The translations under genes and the position numbers were made by a program. This document shows positions 13,448 to 20,549 of a DNA stretch of 20,967 nucleotides, one piece after another (the stretch's first letter is position 1; each line of letters opens with the position of its first letter). The stretch is from an uncultured Oscillospiraceae bacterium. GTDB lineage: Bacteria > Bacillota > Clostridia > Oscillospirales > Oscillospiraceae. The stretch covers positions 1 to 20,967 of the forward strand of contig CAAFEV010000114.1 of NCBI GenBank assembly GCA_900762005.1, written 5' to 3'. The notes under the pieces are model-generated. The model saw nothing but the letters and a program-made list of their open reading frames with translations, searched no databases and was not told the origin of the DNA.

Positions 13448-14487
13448 AATGGTGGCCATCCGCCTGCCAACCGGGTGATATGATCCGCGTGCAAATCGGC
13501 GCGATTTACCATTACGGAATTTTTGCCGACGAGACGGAGATTGTGCAGTTCGGCCTGCCGCCGGTGCAGTTGCGCAGTGACAGCGAACAGCGCGTCTGCG
13601 TGACGGATATGGAGGGCTTCTCCGGCGGGAAAATCGTGGAGGTCGGCTGTCCGGACAGGCGCGAAAGAAAGCAGCGGTTTTCAGCCGAAAAGACGCTGGC
13701 CCTTGCGCGGGCACGCATCGGCGAGGGCGGCTATAACCTCATCCATAACAACTGCGAGCACTTTGTCTACGAATGCGTGTTCGGTATCAAACGCTGCACG
13801 CAGGAGGAGGAAGCGCGCCGCCGCTGGAACAGCCGCCCGATTTTAGACGTCTATTTTGCAGCGGTGCCGGAGGCACTGCCGGAACAGCCGCTTGAACCGC
13901 CGGAGCGGGAACGCGAGGTGCGCCAAACCGCGAATCTGCCGCTTGCATCGCAGAAGTATGCCGCCTGGAAAACGCTGGAATACGCGGTCAGGCGCAGCTT
14001 CGGCTATCGGTTTTCCGATTTGCGTTTCACGAAAGAACGCGGCGGAAAATGGAGCTGTGATAAGCTGCAATTTTCCATTGCACATACCGACGGTGCGGTT
14101 GCCGTGGCGGTATCCAACGGCGCGGTCGGCGTTGATTTGGAGAATGTCGAAGTGTTTTCGGCAAAATACGGCAGAGACGATGCCGTTAACGCCATGTGTG
14201 AAAAGGCATTGACGACAGCGGAGTCAGCTGCCGATGGCGGGTGCGGGGTAACACGGTTTTTGCGCCTTTGGACGAAAAAAGAGAGCATTTATAAATACCG
14301 CCCGACGGGTAGCTTTCAGCCGCAGTGCATCGAAACGCAGACGGCTTCGGCGCAGAGCGTCACACTGACGCTGCACGGAACACTGATTTGCTCGGTATGC
14401 GGCGACAGGGCGGAGACTGTCCGCTTTTTCCGAACGGACGAGACAGGGGCGCACCGAATCATGCCGCAATCTTTGGATGGGAAATAA
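13444..14487 (+). CDS. Fusion of LRAT-type thiol acyltransferase and Sfp-type 4'-phosphopantetheinyl transferase
   Basis: A 347-aa two-domain protein. Residues about 8-130 resemble the lecithin:retinol acyltransferase (LRAT/NlpC-P60-like) fold: PGDMIRV at 10-16, the general-base His23 in IYHYGIF, and the nucleophile Cys104 in NNCEHFV (102-108). The second His of animal LRAT appears to be Gln35. A charged linker (about 140-165) follows. Residues about 170-345 are a phosphopantetheinyl transferase with SIAH (211-214), GVDLE (229-233; Asp231 and Glu233 metal ligands) and WTKKES (276-281; Glu280). The PPTase half would convert apo-carriers at 10170-10410 and 13187-13447 to holo form. The LRAT half would move an acyl group through a thioester on Cys104 to an amine, alcohol or lysolipid. 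The ATG overlaps the ACP stop by 4 nt. I know of no characterised protein with this fusion. Confidence 0.82.
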   Translation: MKWWPSACQPGDMIRVQIGAIYHYGIFADETEIVQFGLPPVQLRSDSEQRVCVTDMEGFSGGKIVEVGCPDRRERKQRFSAEKTLALARARIGEGGYNLIHNNCEHFVYECVFGIKRCTQEEEARRRWNSRPILDVYFAAVPEALPEQPLEPPEREREVRQTANLPLASQKYAAWKTLEYAVRRSFGYRFSDLRFTKERGGKWSCDKLQFSIAHTDGAVAVAVSNGAVGVDLENVEVFSAKYGRDDAVNAMCEKALTTAESAADGGCGVTRFLRLWTKKESIYKYRPTGSFQPQCIETQTASAQSVTLTLHGTLICSVCGDRAETVRFFRTDETGAHRIMPQSLDGK

Positions 14488-14493
14488 AGCCGT

Positions 14494-15441
14494 ATGCAAA
14501 TATTTTACTACCTACTCCTGCTGCCTGCCGCGTATATTGTGCTGATTGCGGCACCGGCGATTGCAATGTGCTTCGTCGTTTTCTCAAAAAAGAACAACCC
14601 CGCGTCAAAGAGAGCAATTCCGACGCGGGACTATTACATTCCTTATACCAAAGAAATTCTGGCGGCGATTGCTGAGCTGAGTGCCCTTTCTCCGCAGGAG
14701 GTTTCGGTGATAAGTAATGACGGCGCGGTGCTCAGAGGGTCGTATATCAGCGGCGGCTTTCAACAGACCGCAATTTTGCTGCACGGTTTTCGCGCAAATC
14801 CGGCGGAAAGCCTTGCCGTGGCCGGCAAGGCACTGTACGAGCGACGCTTCAACCTGCTGCTGATTGACCAGCGGGCGCATGGAAGAAGCGGCGGAAAGCA
14901 CTCGCTGCTCGGACTCAAGGAGCAGGATGATGTGCTTGCGTGGGTAAATTGGGCGACGCAGAGCACCAACGCAAAAAAACTGCTGCTTTACGGAATGTCG
15001 ATGGGCGGCGCGGCAATCGCCTATGCCTCCGACCGATTGCCCGCCGACACGGTGGGCGCAATGGTTTTGGATTGTGGCTTTACCTCCCCGTATGATCATC
15101 TGCGGGAGGATGCGAGAAAATGGCATCTGCCGGGGCGGCTGCTTATGCCGCTGTTTGCCCTTTACGCCAAGCTGCTGTTTCATGTAGACCTCCGGCAAAA
15201 GACCGGAGATACGCTTGCGCGTACAACCGTTCCCGCAGTGTTCTTGCACGGCACGGCAGACCGCGGTGTGCGCATAGCGCAGGGAATGAAGAACTTTCGG
15301 CGGTGCGCGTCGGAAAAGCTGTGGCTGCCGGTTGCGGACGCGGACCATACGGTAGCTTTTCTGAAGAGCAGCCGGGAGGAAAAAGAGACACTCTTTCGAT
15401 TTATACAAAAATACATTAAGGATACGAGGATTGAACCATGA
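14494..15441 (+). CDS. Membrane-anchored alpha/beta hydrolase (lipase/acylglycerol-hydrolase-like)
   Basis: A 315-aa alpha/beta-hydrolase. Residues 1-30 are a hydrophobic N-terminal anchor with no obvious cleavage site. The oxyanion region is LLHGFRANP (95-103), DQRAHGRS is at 125-132, the nucleophile elbow is GMSMG with Ser169 (167-171), and the acid and base are probably Asp256 (GTADRG) and His285 (DADHTVAF). All triad positions are intact. Family members cleave esters, including monoacylglycerol and lysophospholipids. In this operon it could release fatty acid from lipid, or trim the pathway product; the substrate is not known. It starts 6 nt after the LRAT-PPTase stop with only a weak ribosome site and ends in an ATGA overlap with the DegV gene. 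A related but distinct hydrolase lies at 19553-20509. Confidence 0.87.
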   Translation: MQIFYYLLLLPAAYIVLIAAPAIAMCFVVFSKKNNPASKRAIPTRDYYIPYTKEILAAIAELSALSPQEVSVISNDGAVLRGSYISGGFQQTAILLHGFRANPAESLAVAGKALYERRFNLLLIDQRAHGRSGGKHSLLGLKEQDDVLAWVNWATQSTNAKKLLLYGMSMGGAAIAYASDRLPADTVGAMVLDCGFTSPYDHLREDARKWHLPGRLLMPLFALYAKLLFHVDLRQKTGDTLARTTVPAVFLHGTADRGVRIAQGMKNFRRCASEKLWLPVADADHTVAFLKSSREEKETLFRFIQKYIKDTRIEP

Positions 15442-16376
15442 GAGAATATGCGATTATGGCAGACGGCACCTGCGACCTCAGCGAGGAATTTCAAAAGGAG
15501 TATGATATCCGGGTAATCCCGGGGCATATCATTCTGCCGGATAAGACAGACATTCCCGCCTTTTTAAACTGGAACGAATACAATCGGGAGGAATTCTACG
15601 CCGATTTGAAGAAAAATCCGAACGGCTATTCCACCTCGCCCGCTAATATCGAGGAATTCGCGCAGGCGTTCGAGTGCGAGGCTGCGCAGGGCAGGGATGT
15701 GCTTGCCATCTCCATTTCCGGCGGCATCAGCGGTGCCCACAACTTCATGCTGCAGGCGCGAGAGCTGGTGCTGAAAAAGTATCCCGATGCGGATATCCGC
15801 TGCATCGATTCTCTGCGCTTCGGTCCCGGGTTCGGTCTGCTGACGGTATACGCCGCCATGCAGCGCAGAGAGGGAAAGACTCTTGCGGAGACTGCGGCAT
15901 ACATAGAAGAAAATAAAAACCGCTTTCATCAGGCGGGCTGGCTTGACGACCTCTCCTTTGTCGCGAAAAAGGGCAGACTCACCCATGCAAAGGCGTTTTT
16001 CGGTACGCTGGCGGGCGTGAAGCCCATCGGTGAGTTCGATTATAACGGTCTGACGACAATTTTAGGCAAGGTCAAGGGCGCGAAAACCGCGTACCGGGTG
16101 CTGCTGTCCTATATCGAAAGCACGATAGAAAATCCGCAGGAGCAGATTATCTTCATCGCGCAGACAAACCGTTTGGCACAGGCGCAGGAGTACAAGGCGA
16201 TGCTCGAGGAACGTTTCCACCCGAAGGCGGTTTATATCAACGATGTGTTTCCCTCGTGCGGCATCAACGTCGGCCCGGGGCTGATGGCGGCGTATTACTA
16301 CGGCAAGCCGATTTCCGCAGACCTCTGCGTGGAGCGCAAGCTGATTGAGGATCTGACAGCAGGAGAGACGGCATGA
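15438..16376 (+). CDS. DegV-family fatty-acid-binding protein (FakB-like)
   Basis: A 312-aa DegV-family protein. In this family FakB holds a single fatty acid while FakA phosphorylates its carboxylate. Visible motifs are the N-terminal ADGTCDL (8-14), STSP (65-68), the ligand-loop ISGGISG (93-99, usually SLSSGLSGT) and KKGRL (177-181) followed by GVKPI. The C-terminal NVGPG (277-281) falls where most DegV proteins have HTGPG, so the His thought to contact the fatty-acid carboxylate is Asn277. That could alter ligand type or binding geometry. A FakA-like kinase is at 17884-19539 in the same locus, supporting a fatty-acid kinase role. GAGGA precedes ATG 15438, which overlaps the hydrolase stop; its own stop overlaps the transporter start by 4 nt. 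Confidence 0.88.
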   Translation: MREYAIMADGTCDLSEEFQKEYDIRVIPGHIILPDKTDIPAFLNWNEYNREEFYADLKKNPNGYSTSPANIEEFAQAFECEAAQGRDVLAISISGGISGAHNFMLQARELVLKKYPDADIRCIDSLRFGPGFGLLTVYAAMQRREGKTLAETAAYIEENKNRFHQAGWLDDLSFVAKKGRLTHAKAFFGTLAGVKPIGEFDYNGLTTILGKVKGAKTAYRVLLSYIESTIENPQEQIIFIAQTNRLAQAQEYKAMLEERFHPKAVYINDVFPSCGINVGPGLMAAYYYGKPISADLCVERKLIEDLTAGETA

Positions 16377-17749
16377 GAAAGCTGCAAAGAAAACGGCATT
16401 TAATCCTCTATGCCCTGTCCGGCATGGGGGTCAATATGCTGAACCTGATGGTCGGCTCATATCTGTGCAGCGCGGTGCTGGTCGGCGGCTTCGGTGAGAA
16501 TGCCGTTGCGCATCAGACCTTCGCGCAGCGGGATTTGGTCATTGCCGGCGTATGGTCGGTATTCGTGCTGCTTGCAAAAATTATTGACGGCGTGATTGAC
16601 GTGCCGATGGCGTCCTTTACCGACCGTCTGCGCACCCGCTGGGGCAGGCGGCGTCCGTCCCTGATTATTGGCTTTGTGCCCATGGTGCTGTTTTATCTGC
16701 TCTTTTCGGTTGCACCGGTTCAGACGGGCGCGACCTTACTGAATACCATTTTTTTCGGCGTTGTCCTTTGCGGCTTTTACAGCTTCTATACGCTGACAAT
16801 GGTGACTTATTACGCAACCTTTACGGAGATTGTGGACACGCCGCACGAACGCTCCCTGCTTGCCAACGTGAAATCTGTCTGCGATATTGTTTACTTCATC
16901 CTCGGCTATGTGGTGGTACGGATGCTGCTCAACGGTCTGAATATCCGTGTTGTGGCATTGCTTGTGCTGCCGCTGTCGCTGACAATGCTCATCCCGCTGT
17001 TTTTGATTAAAGAACCGTCCACGCGAGTGCAGGACAGCGGCGCGGTAAGCCAGCCGAAAACAGTGAATTTAATTCAGTCTCTGAAGCTCACCTTCCGCAA
17101 CCGCTCCTTCCTGCTGTGGATGGCGGTCTATTCGTTCATGACCTTCGGCGTGCAGCTCTTCCTCGGCGGCATCAACGAGTACTTTTCCTTTGTGGGGATG
17201 AGTATGATTTTTGTGATGATGGCCGCTTTTGCGCCCGTGCCGCTGACGCTGGTGCTCTACAACCGCATTCTGCGCAAGCGCGGCTTTGGCTTTGCCTTCC
17301 GCTATGCGCTGTTAACCTATGCTGTGGGAATGCTGTCGATGTTTGCGGTCGGGCTGATGCCGTCGGGCATGGTAAAAACAGTGCTTTCCGTTGCGACCGG
17401 CCTGTTAAGCTCTCTGTCCATCGGAGCCCTGTTTGCCGTCGCCTACAGCGTACCTGCGCAGCTTGCCGCCGACGAGGAAAAAGCGACCGGCGTCTCCCAT
17501 TCGGCAATGTATTTTGCGGTGCAGGGACTGTTTTCCGGCGTGGCGACGGGCATCGGTACAGGTATTGTGCTCGTTGCGCTCAAGGGCAGCGAGGAGAGCA
17601 GCTCCGGCGCAATCCGCTTTATGACGCTGATTTCCGCAATCGGCGTACTGCTTGCGTTTTTCCTGACCTTTACGCTGAAAAAATCTCTGTTAAATCTCGG
17701 GAAAGAGAGCGGCAGCAAGCCAAGCCGTCTGCCGCAGAAGAAAGCTTGA
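16373..17749 (+). CDS. MFS transporter of the GPH (MelB/MFSD2A-like) type
   Basis: A 458-aa polytopic membrane protein with about 12 hydrophobic segments. The cytoplasmic loop motif DVPMASFTDRLRTRWGRRRP (residues about 76-95) is typical of the glycoside-pentoside-hexuronide:cation symporter family, and a central loop (about 217-232) precedes the second six-helix half. Most bacterial members move sugars with Na+ or H+. The animal relative MFSD2A moves lysophosphatidylcholine. Placement among acyltransferases, acyl ligases and a fatty-acid-binding protein suggests a lipid or acylated substrate, but this is context only; no substrate residue is diagnostic. AGGAGA lies before ATG 16373, which overlaps the DegV stop by 4 nt. 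A 134-nt gap follows, so this is probably the last gene in the uninterrupted run from 8483. Confidence 0.84.
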   Translation: MRKLQRKRHLILYALSGMGVNMLNLMVGSYLCSAVLVGGFGENAVAHQTFAQRDLVIAGVWSVFVLLAKIIDGVIDVPMASFTDRLRTRWGRRRPSLIIGFVPMVLFYLLFSVAPVQTGATLLNTIFFGVVLCGFYSFYTLTMVTYYATFTEIVDTPHERSLLANVKSVCDIVYFILGYVVVRMLLNGLNIRVVALLVLPLSLTMLIPLFLIKEPSTRVQDSGAVSQPKTVNLIQSLKLTFRNRSFLLWMAVYSFMTFGVQLFLGGINEYFSFVGMSMIFVMMAAFAPVPLTLVLYNRILRKRGFGFAFRYALLTYAVGMLSMFAVGLMPSGMVKTVLSVATGLLSSLSIGALFAVAYSVPAQLAADEEKATGVSHSAMYFAVQGLFSGVATGIGTGIVLVALKGSEESSSGAIRFMTLISAIGVLLAFFLTFTLKKSLLNLGKESGSKPSRLPQKKA

Positions 17750-17778
17750 AACAAGTTCAAACTTCATTTAATTTCAGT

Positions 17779-17813
17779 CGTTTTCCCGCCGCTGACGCGG
17801 CAACCGAAAAACG
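17779..17813. other. Imperfect palindrome in the gap before fakA
   Basis: The 134-nt gap (17750-17883) holds a hairpin-forming palindrome: GCCGC (17788-17792) pairs with GCGGC (17797-17801) around TGAC, extended by outer arms CGTTTTC and GAAAAACG. No T-run follows on either strand, so it is not a clear terminator. A small repeat, TTGAA-N5-TTCAA (17746-17760), and a weak -10-like TTTAAT (17767-17772) precede it. A separate promoter for fakA is possible but not shown. Confidence 0.4.
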
Positions 17814-17883
17814 TGGCACTTTATGACCATTCCTCTTCCCGGTCTTTTGTGCCTTGCAGCGCAGCGGAAAGGTAGTCATCCGA

Positions 17884-19539
17884 ATGAAAACAAAACGGAT
17901 TAACGGAACTCAATTTGAAAAAATGGTGCGCAACGCTCTGGAAAACTTGCGCAGCAGGGAACAGGAGCTTAACGACCTGAACGTGTTCCCCGTGCCTGAC
18001 GGCGATACCGGCACAAATATGCGTTTAACCTTGGAGCACGGCATTACCAACGCAAAACGCAGCACCGCGCTCGGCGGTTATCTGCGCAGCCTGAGCAGCG
18101 GAATGCTCTTGGGCGCGAGAGGCAATTCCGGCGTGATTCTTTCGCAGATTTTCAAGGGAATTTACCTGCATCTTGCCCGTTGCATCGACGCCAATGCGAA
18201 TGATTTTTGCAATGCGTTCGCACTCGGCTACAAAACTGCCTATCAAGCGGTGGTCTGTCCCGTGGAGGGCACGATTTTAACCGTTGCCCGCGAGGGCGTG
18301 GAGCATATCCGCAGACAAATTGACCGCCGCACCGATATGGAGACGCTGCTTTCCGTATATATTGCGGAAATGCGCAAATCGCTCTCCTACACCCCTGAGC
18401 TGCTTGCTGTGCTCAAGGAAGCCGGCGTGGTGGACAGCGGTGCAAGCGGATACATTTTAATTGTGGACGGAATGCTCAAATATCTGTACGGCGAACGCAT
18501 TCACAAGGAAACCGCTGTGGAAACGCAGGCGGCGCAAGCCCCGGCCCGGAGCGTAGCAGGCAGCCGTTCGTTCAACGAGAACAGCACCTTTGACGACGGC
18601 TATTGCATGGAGTATATTTTGCAGCTGATGAAAGCGGAGCGATACACGCAGCGCTTTCGGCTCGAAGCCTACATAGAGGATTTGAAGCTCTACGGCAATT
18701 CGATTGTCGCTACCCAGGAGGGAACGCGGGTAAAGGTACATATCCACACGCTGAGACCCGCAAAGGTGATTGCCGCAAGTCAGGAATACGGCGAATTTTT
18801 AACCTTTAAGCTGGAAAACATGCAGCTGCAACACAATGGACACATAGAAGCAATGCAGCGAAAAAGGGAGCGCACGGCATTTTCCGTGCTCACTGTCGTG
18901 AACGGCGATGGCATGAAGGATCTGTTTGCGGCACTCGGCTGCAAGGAGTTGCTTGACGGCGGAGAAACCATGAACGTCTCGAGTGAGGAATTTCTGCGCG
19001 CCTACCGTGAGGCGAACGCAGAGGTGCTTGCCGTCCTGCCGAACAACAAAAATGCGGTGCTTGCTGCAAAGCAGGCAGCGTCCATGTTCGGTGAGGGCGA
19101 GGTCGTTATCATCCCGACCGCGAGCGTCATGGAGGGCTATTTTGCACTCTCGATGGACATTCAGGACAGTACGGACACGGCGATGCGCATCCGGCAGATA
19201 CAACGCGGCGCAACGAGCGTTACCACACTGTCGCTGACAACCGCGACGAGAGACTGCACGGGTGACAGCGTTGTCTGTGCCGAGGGCAATCGGATTGCGC
19301 TGCTGAACGATGCAATTGTCGCCGCAGAGCAGAGCTTCCCGCAGACCGCCGTAAACGGACTGCACCGGGTGGCGGAGATTTCCGAAAAGGAGACCTGCCT
19401 TGTGCTGCGCGGAAGGGATGTGCCGCAGGAGGCGGAGGCGGAGCTGGAAAGCAGCATCACCGCACACTTCCCGGGTCTTGAGGTGTCCTTTGTCGATGGC
19501 GGTCAGCCGATTTATCCGTGGCTGATTGGCGTAATATAG
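17884..19539 (+). CDS. fakA: Fatty-acid kinase catalytic subunit FakA-like (DAK2/YloV family)
   Basis: A full-length 551-aa FakA/YloV-type protein. The N-terminal DhaL (DAK2) kinase domain (1-200) has the Mg-ATP motif NVFPVPDGDTGTN (33-45), GARGNSGVILSQ (77-88) and PVEGTIL. The middle domain has YCMEYIL with Cys241 and VHIHT with His286 and His288, positions that can bind a metal in FakA. The C-terminal FakB-binding (DegV-like) domain carries VLPNNKN (384-390) and ends in DGGQPIYPWLIGVI. FakA phosphorylates FakB-bound fatty acid to acyl-phosphate for phospholipid synthesis. I chose ATG 17884, with GGAAAGG at 17866-17872, over an in-frame TTG at 17854. FakA genes usually sit near housekeeping genes such as asp23 or recG; here it follows a DegV protein and acyl-lipid genes. 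PlsX and PlsY are not in the window. Confidence 0.9.
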   Translation: MKTKRINGTQFEKMVRNALENLRSREQELNDLNVFPVPDGDTGTNMRLTLEHGITNAKRSTALGGYLRSLSSGMLLGARGNSGVILSQIFKGIYLHLARCIDANANDFCNAFALGYKTAYQAVVCPVEGTILTVAREGVEHIRRQIDRRTDMETLLSVYIAEMRKSLSYTPELLAVLKEAGVVDSGASGYILIVDGMLKYLYGERIHKETAVETQAAQAPARSVAGSRSFNENSTFDDGYCMEYILQLMKAERYTQRFRLEAYIEDLKLYGNSIVATQEGTRVKVHIHTLRPAKVIAASQEYGEFLTFKLENMQLQHNGHIEAMQRKRERTAFSVLTVVNGDGMKDLFAALGCKELLDGGETMNVSSEEFLRAYREANAEVLAVLPNNKNAVLAAKQAASMFGEGEVVIIPTASVMEGYFALSMDIQDSTDTAMRIRQIQRGATSVTTLSLTTATRDCTGDSVVCAEGNRIALLNDAIVAAEQSFPQTAVNGLHRVAEISEKETCLVLRGRDVPQEAEAELESSITAHFPGLEVSFVDGGQPIYPWLIGVI

Positions 19540-19552
19540 GAGCTTACAGACG

Positions 19553-20509
19553 ATGCTGAAATGGATTATTTTGGGCGTTCTTCTGGTTGTACTGGTGTTT
19601 TATGTCCTGCCGATGCTGCTGATGTCCTTCATTCTCTACCGGGTGCTGCTGGTGCGCACAAAGCCCGAAAAATGGGGCAGAGAGTGCAGCATTCCGGACG
19701 ATGAGGAATATCGGAGGATGTTTGACGAGGGCTTGGCATGGAATGAACGCTGCAAGGACGTAAAAAACGCGGTCAGCGTGGTCAGCGACGGCTTTCACCT
19801 GTACGGTGAGTATTTTGACTTCGGCAGGGATAAGGCAGTTATCATCATACCCGGAAGAATGGAATCGTGCCTGTATTCCTACTATTTTGCGGAGCCGTAC
19901 CGCGTTGCGGGCTATAATGTGCTCGTCATCGACAACCGCTCGCACGGGCTTTCGGAGGGAAGAGTGACCTCCCTCGGCTTCAAGGAATACCGTGATATTC
20001 TGACGTGGAGCAGGCTGCTGCATGAAAAGCTGGGTAATGCAAGCGTGATATTACACGGTGTCTGCATCGGCTCGTCGTGCGCCCTGTTTGCGCTGACAAG
20101 CCCGCAGTGTCCCGATTATCTGACGGCAATGACGGCGGAGGGGATGTATCCCACCTTCTGCGAGTCCTTCCGTAATCATATGCTGCTGGATCACCGACCC
20201 ATTTTCCCCTTTCTATACTTAACAATGGCTTATATCCGCATTCTCTCCGGCGCAAATGTGGTGACAGACGGTCCGATTCGGCGGATATCTCTGCTTCAAA
20301 AGCCGATTTTATTTCTCCACAGCCGCGAGGACGTTTTCTCGCGTCCCGATAAAGCACAGCAGCTTTACAACAAATGCACAGCACCGAAAACGCTGGTTTG
20401 GTTCGACAAGGGGGCGCATTCCAGAATTCGAATTAACAACGAGGCGGCGTATGACCGCGCCATTGTCGATTTTTGCGCAACAATTGAGCGGGAGAGCAAA
20501 AACGCTTGA
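19553..20509 (+). CDS. Membrane-anchored alpha/beta hydrolase with Cys at the nucleophile position
   Basis: A 318-aa alpha/beta-hydrolase-fold protein. Residues 1-33 are a strong hydrophobic anchor. The core holds IIIPGRMESCLYS (97-109), DNRSHGLSEG (127-136) and the nucleophile elbow GVCIG (169-173), in which Cys171 stands where Ser is normal. The probable acid is Asp260 (SRED) and the base His289 (KGAHSRIR), so a Cys-Asp-His triad is complete on paper. Cys nucleophiles occur in some alpha/beta hydrolases such as dienelactone hydrolase; alternatively the protein may be weakly active or an acyltransferase. It shares size, anchor and DxRxHG motif with the hydrolase at 14494-15441 but is clearly diverged. 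AGGAG at 19538-19542 overlaps the fakA stop; ATG is 13 nt after it. Probably co-transcribed with fakA. Confidence 0.85.
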   Translation: MLKWIILGVLLVVLVFYVLPMLLMSFILYRVLLVRTKPEKWGRECSIPDDEEYRRMFDEGLAWNERCKDVKNAVSVVSDGFHLYGEYFDFGRDKAVIIIPGRMESCLYSYYFAEPYRVAGYNVLVIDNRSHGLSEGRVTSLGFKEYRDILTWSRLLHEKLGNASVILHGVCIGSSCALFALTSPQCPDYLTAMTAEGMYPTFCESFRNHMLLDHRPIFPFLYLTMAYIRILSGANVVTDGPIRRISLLQKPILFLHSREDVFSRPDKAQQLYNKCTAPKTLVWFDKGAHSRIRINNEAAYDRAIVDFCATIERESKNA

Positions 20510-20549
20510 TTTTAAATAAAATGCAGGAAACTGCAAAAGGGAGGAACTT

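Noticed and set aside
14605..15408. 267-codon minus-strand open frame opposite the alpha/beta hydrolase
   Set aside because: The plus frame has an intact catalytic triad and coupled start/stop overlaps; the antisense frame shows no motif or convincing ribosome site.
17779..17813. Palindrome before fakA considered as an intrinsic terminator
   Set aside because: No T-run follows the stem on either strand, so it is listed only as a structure of unknown role.
17116..17826. 236-codon plus-strand frame overlapping the transporter and running into the gap before fakA
   Set aside because: It is an alternate frame of the GPH transporter, with Arg/Cys-rich translation and no domain. The transporter frame has clear membrane segments.
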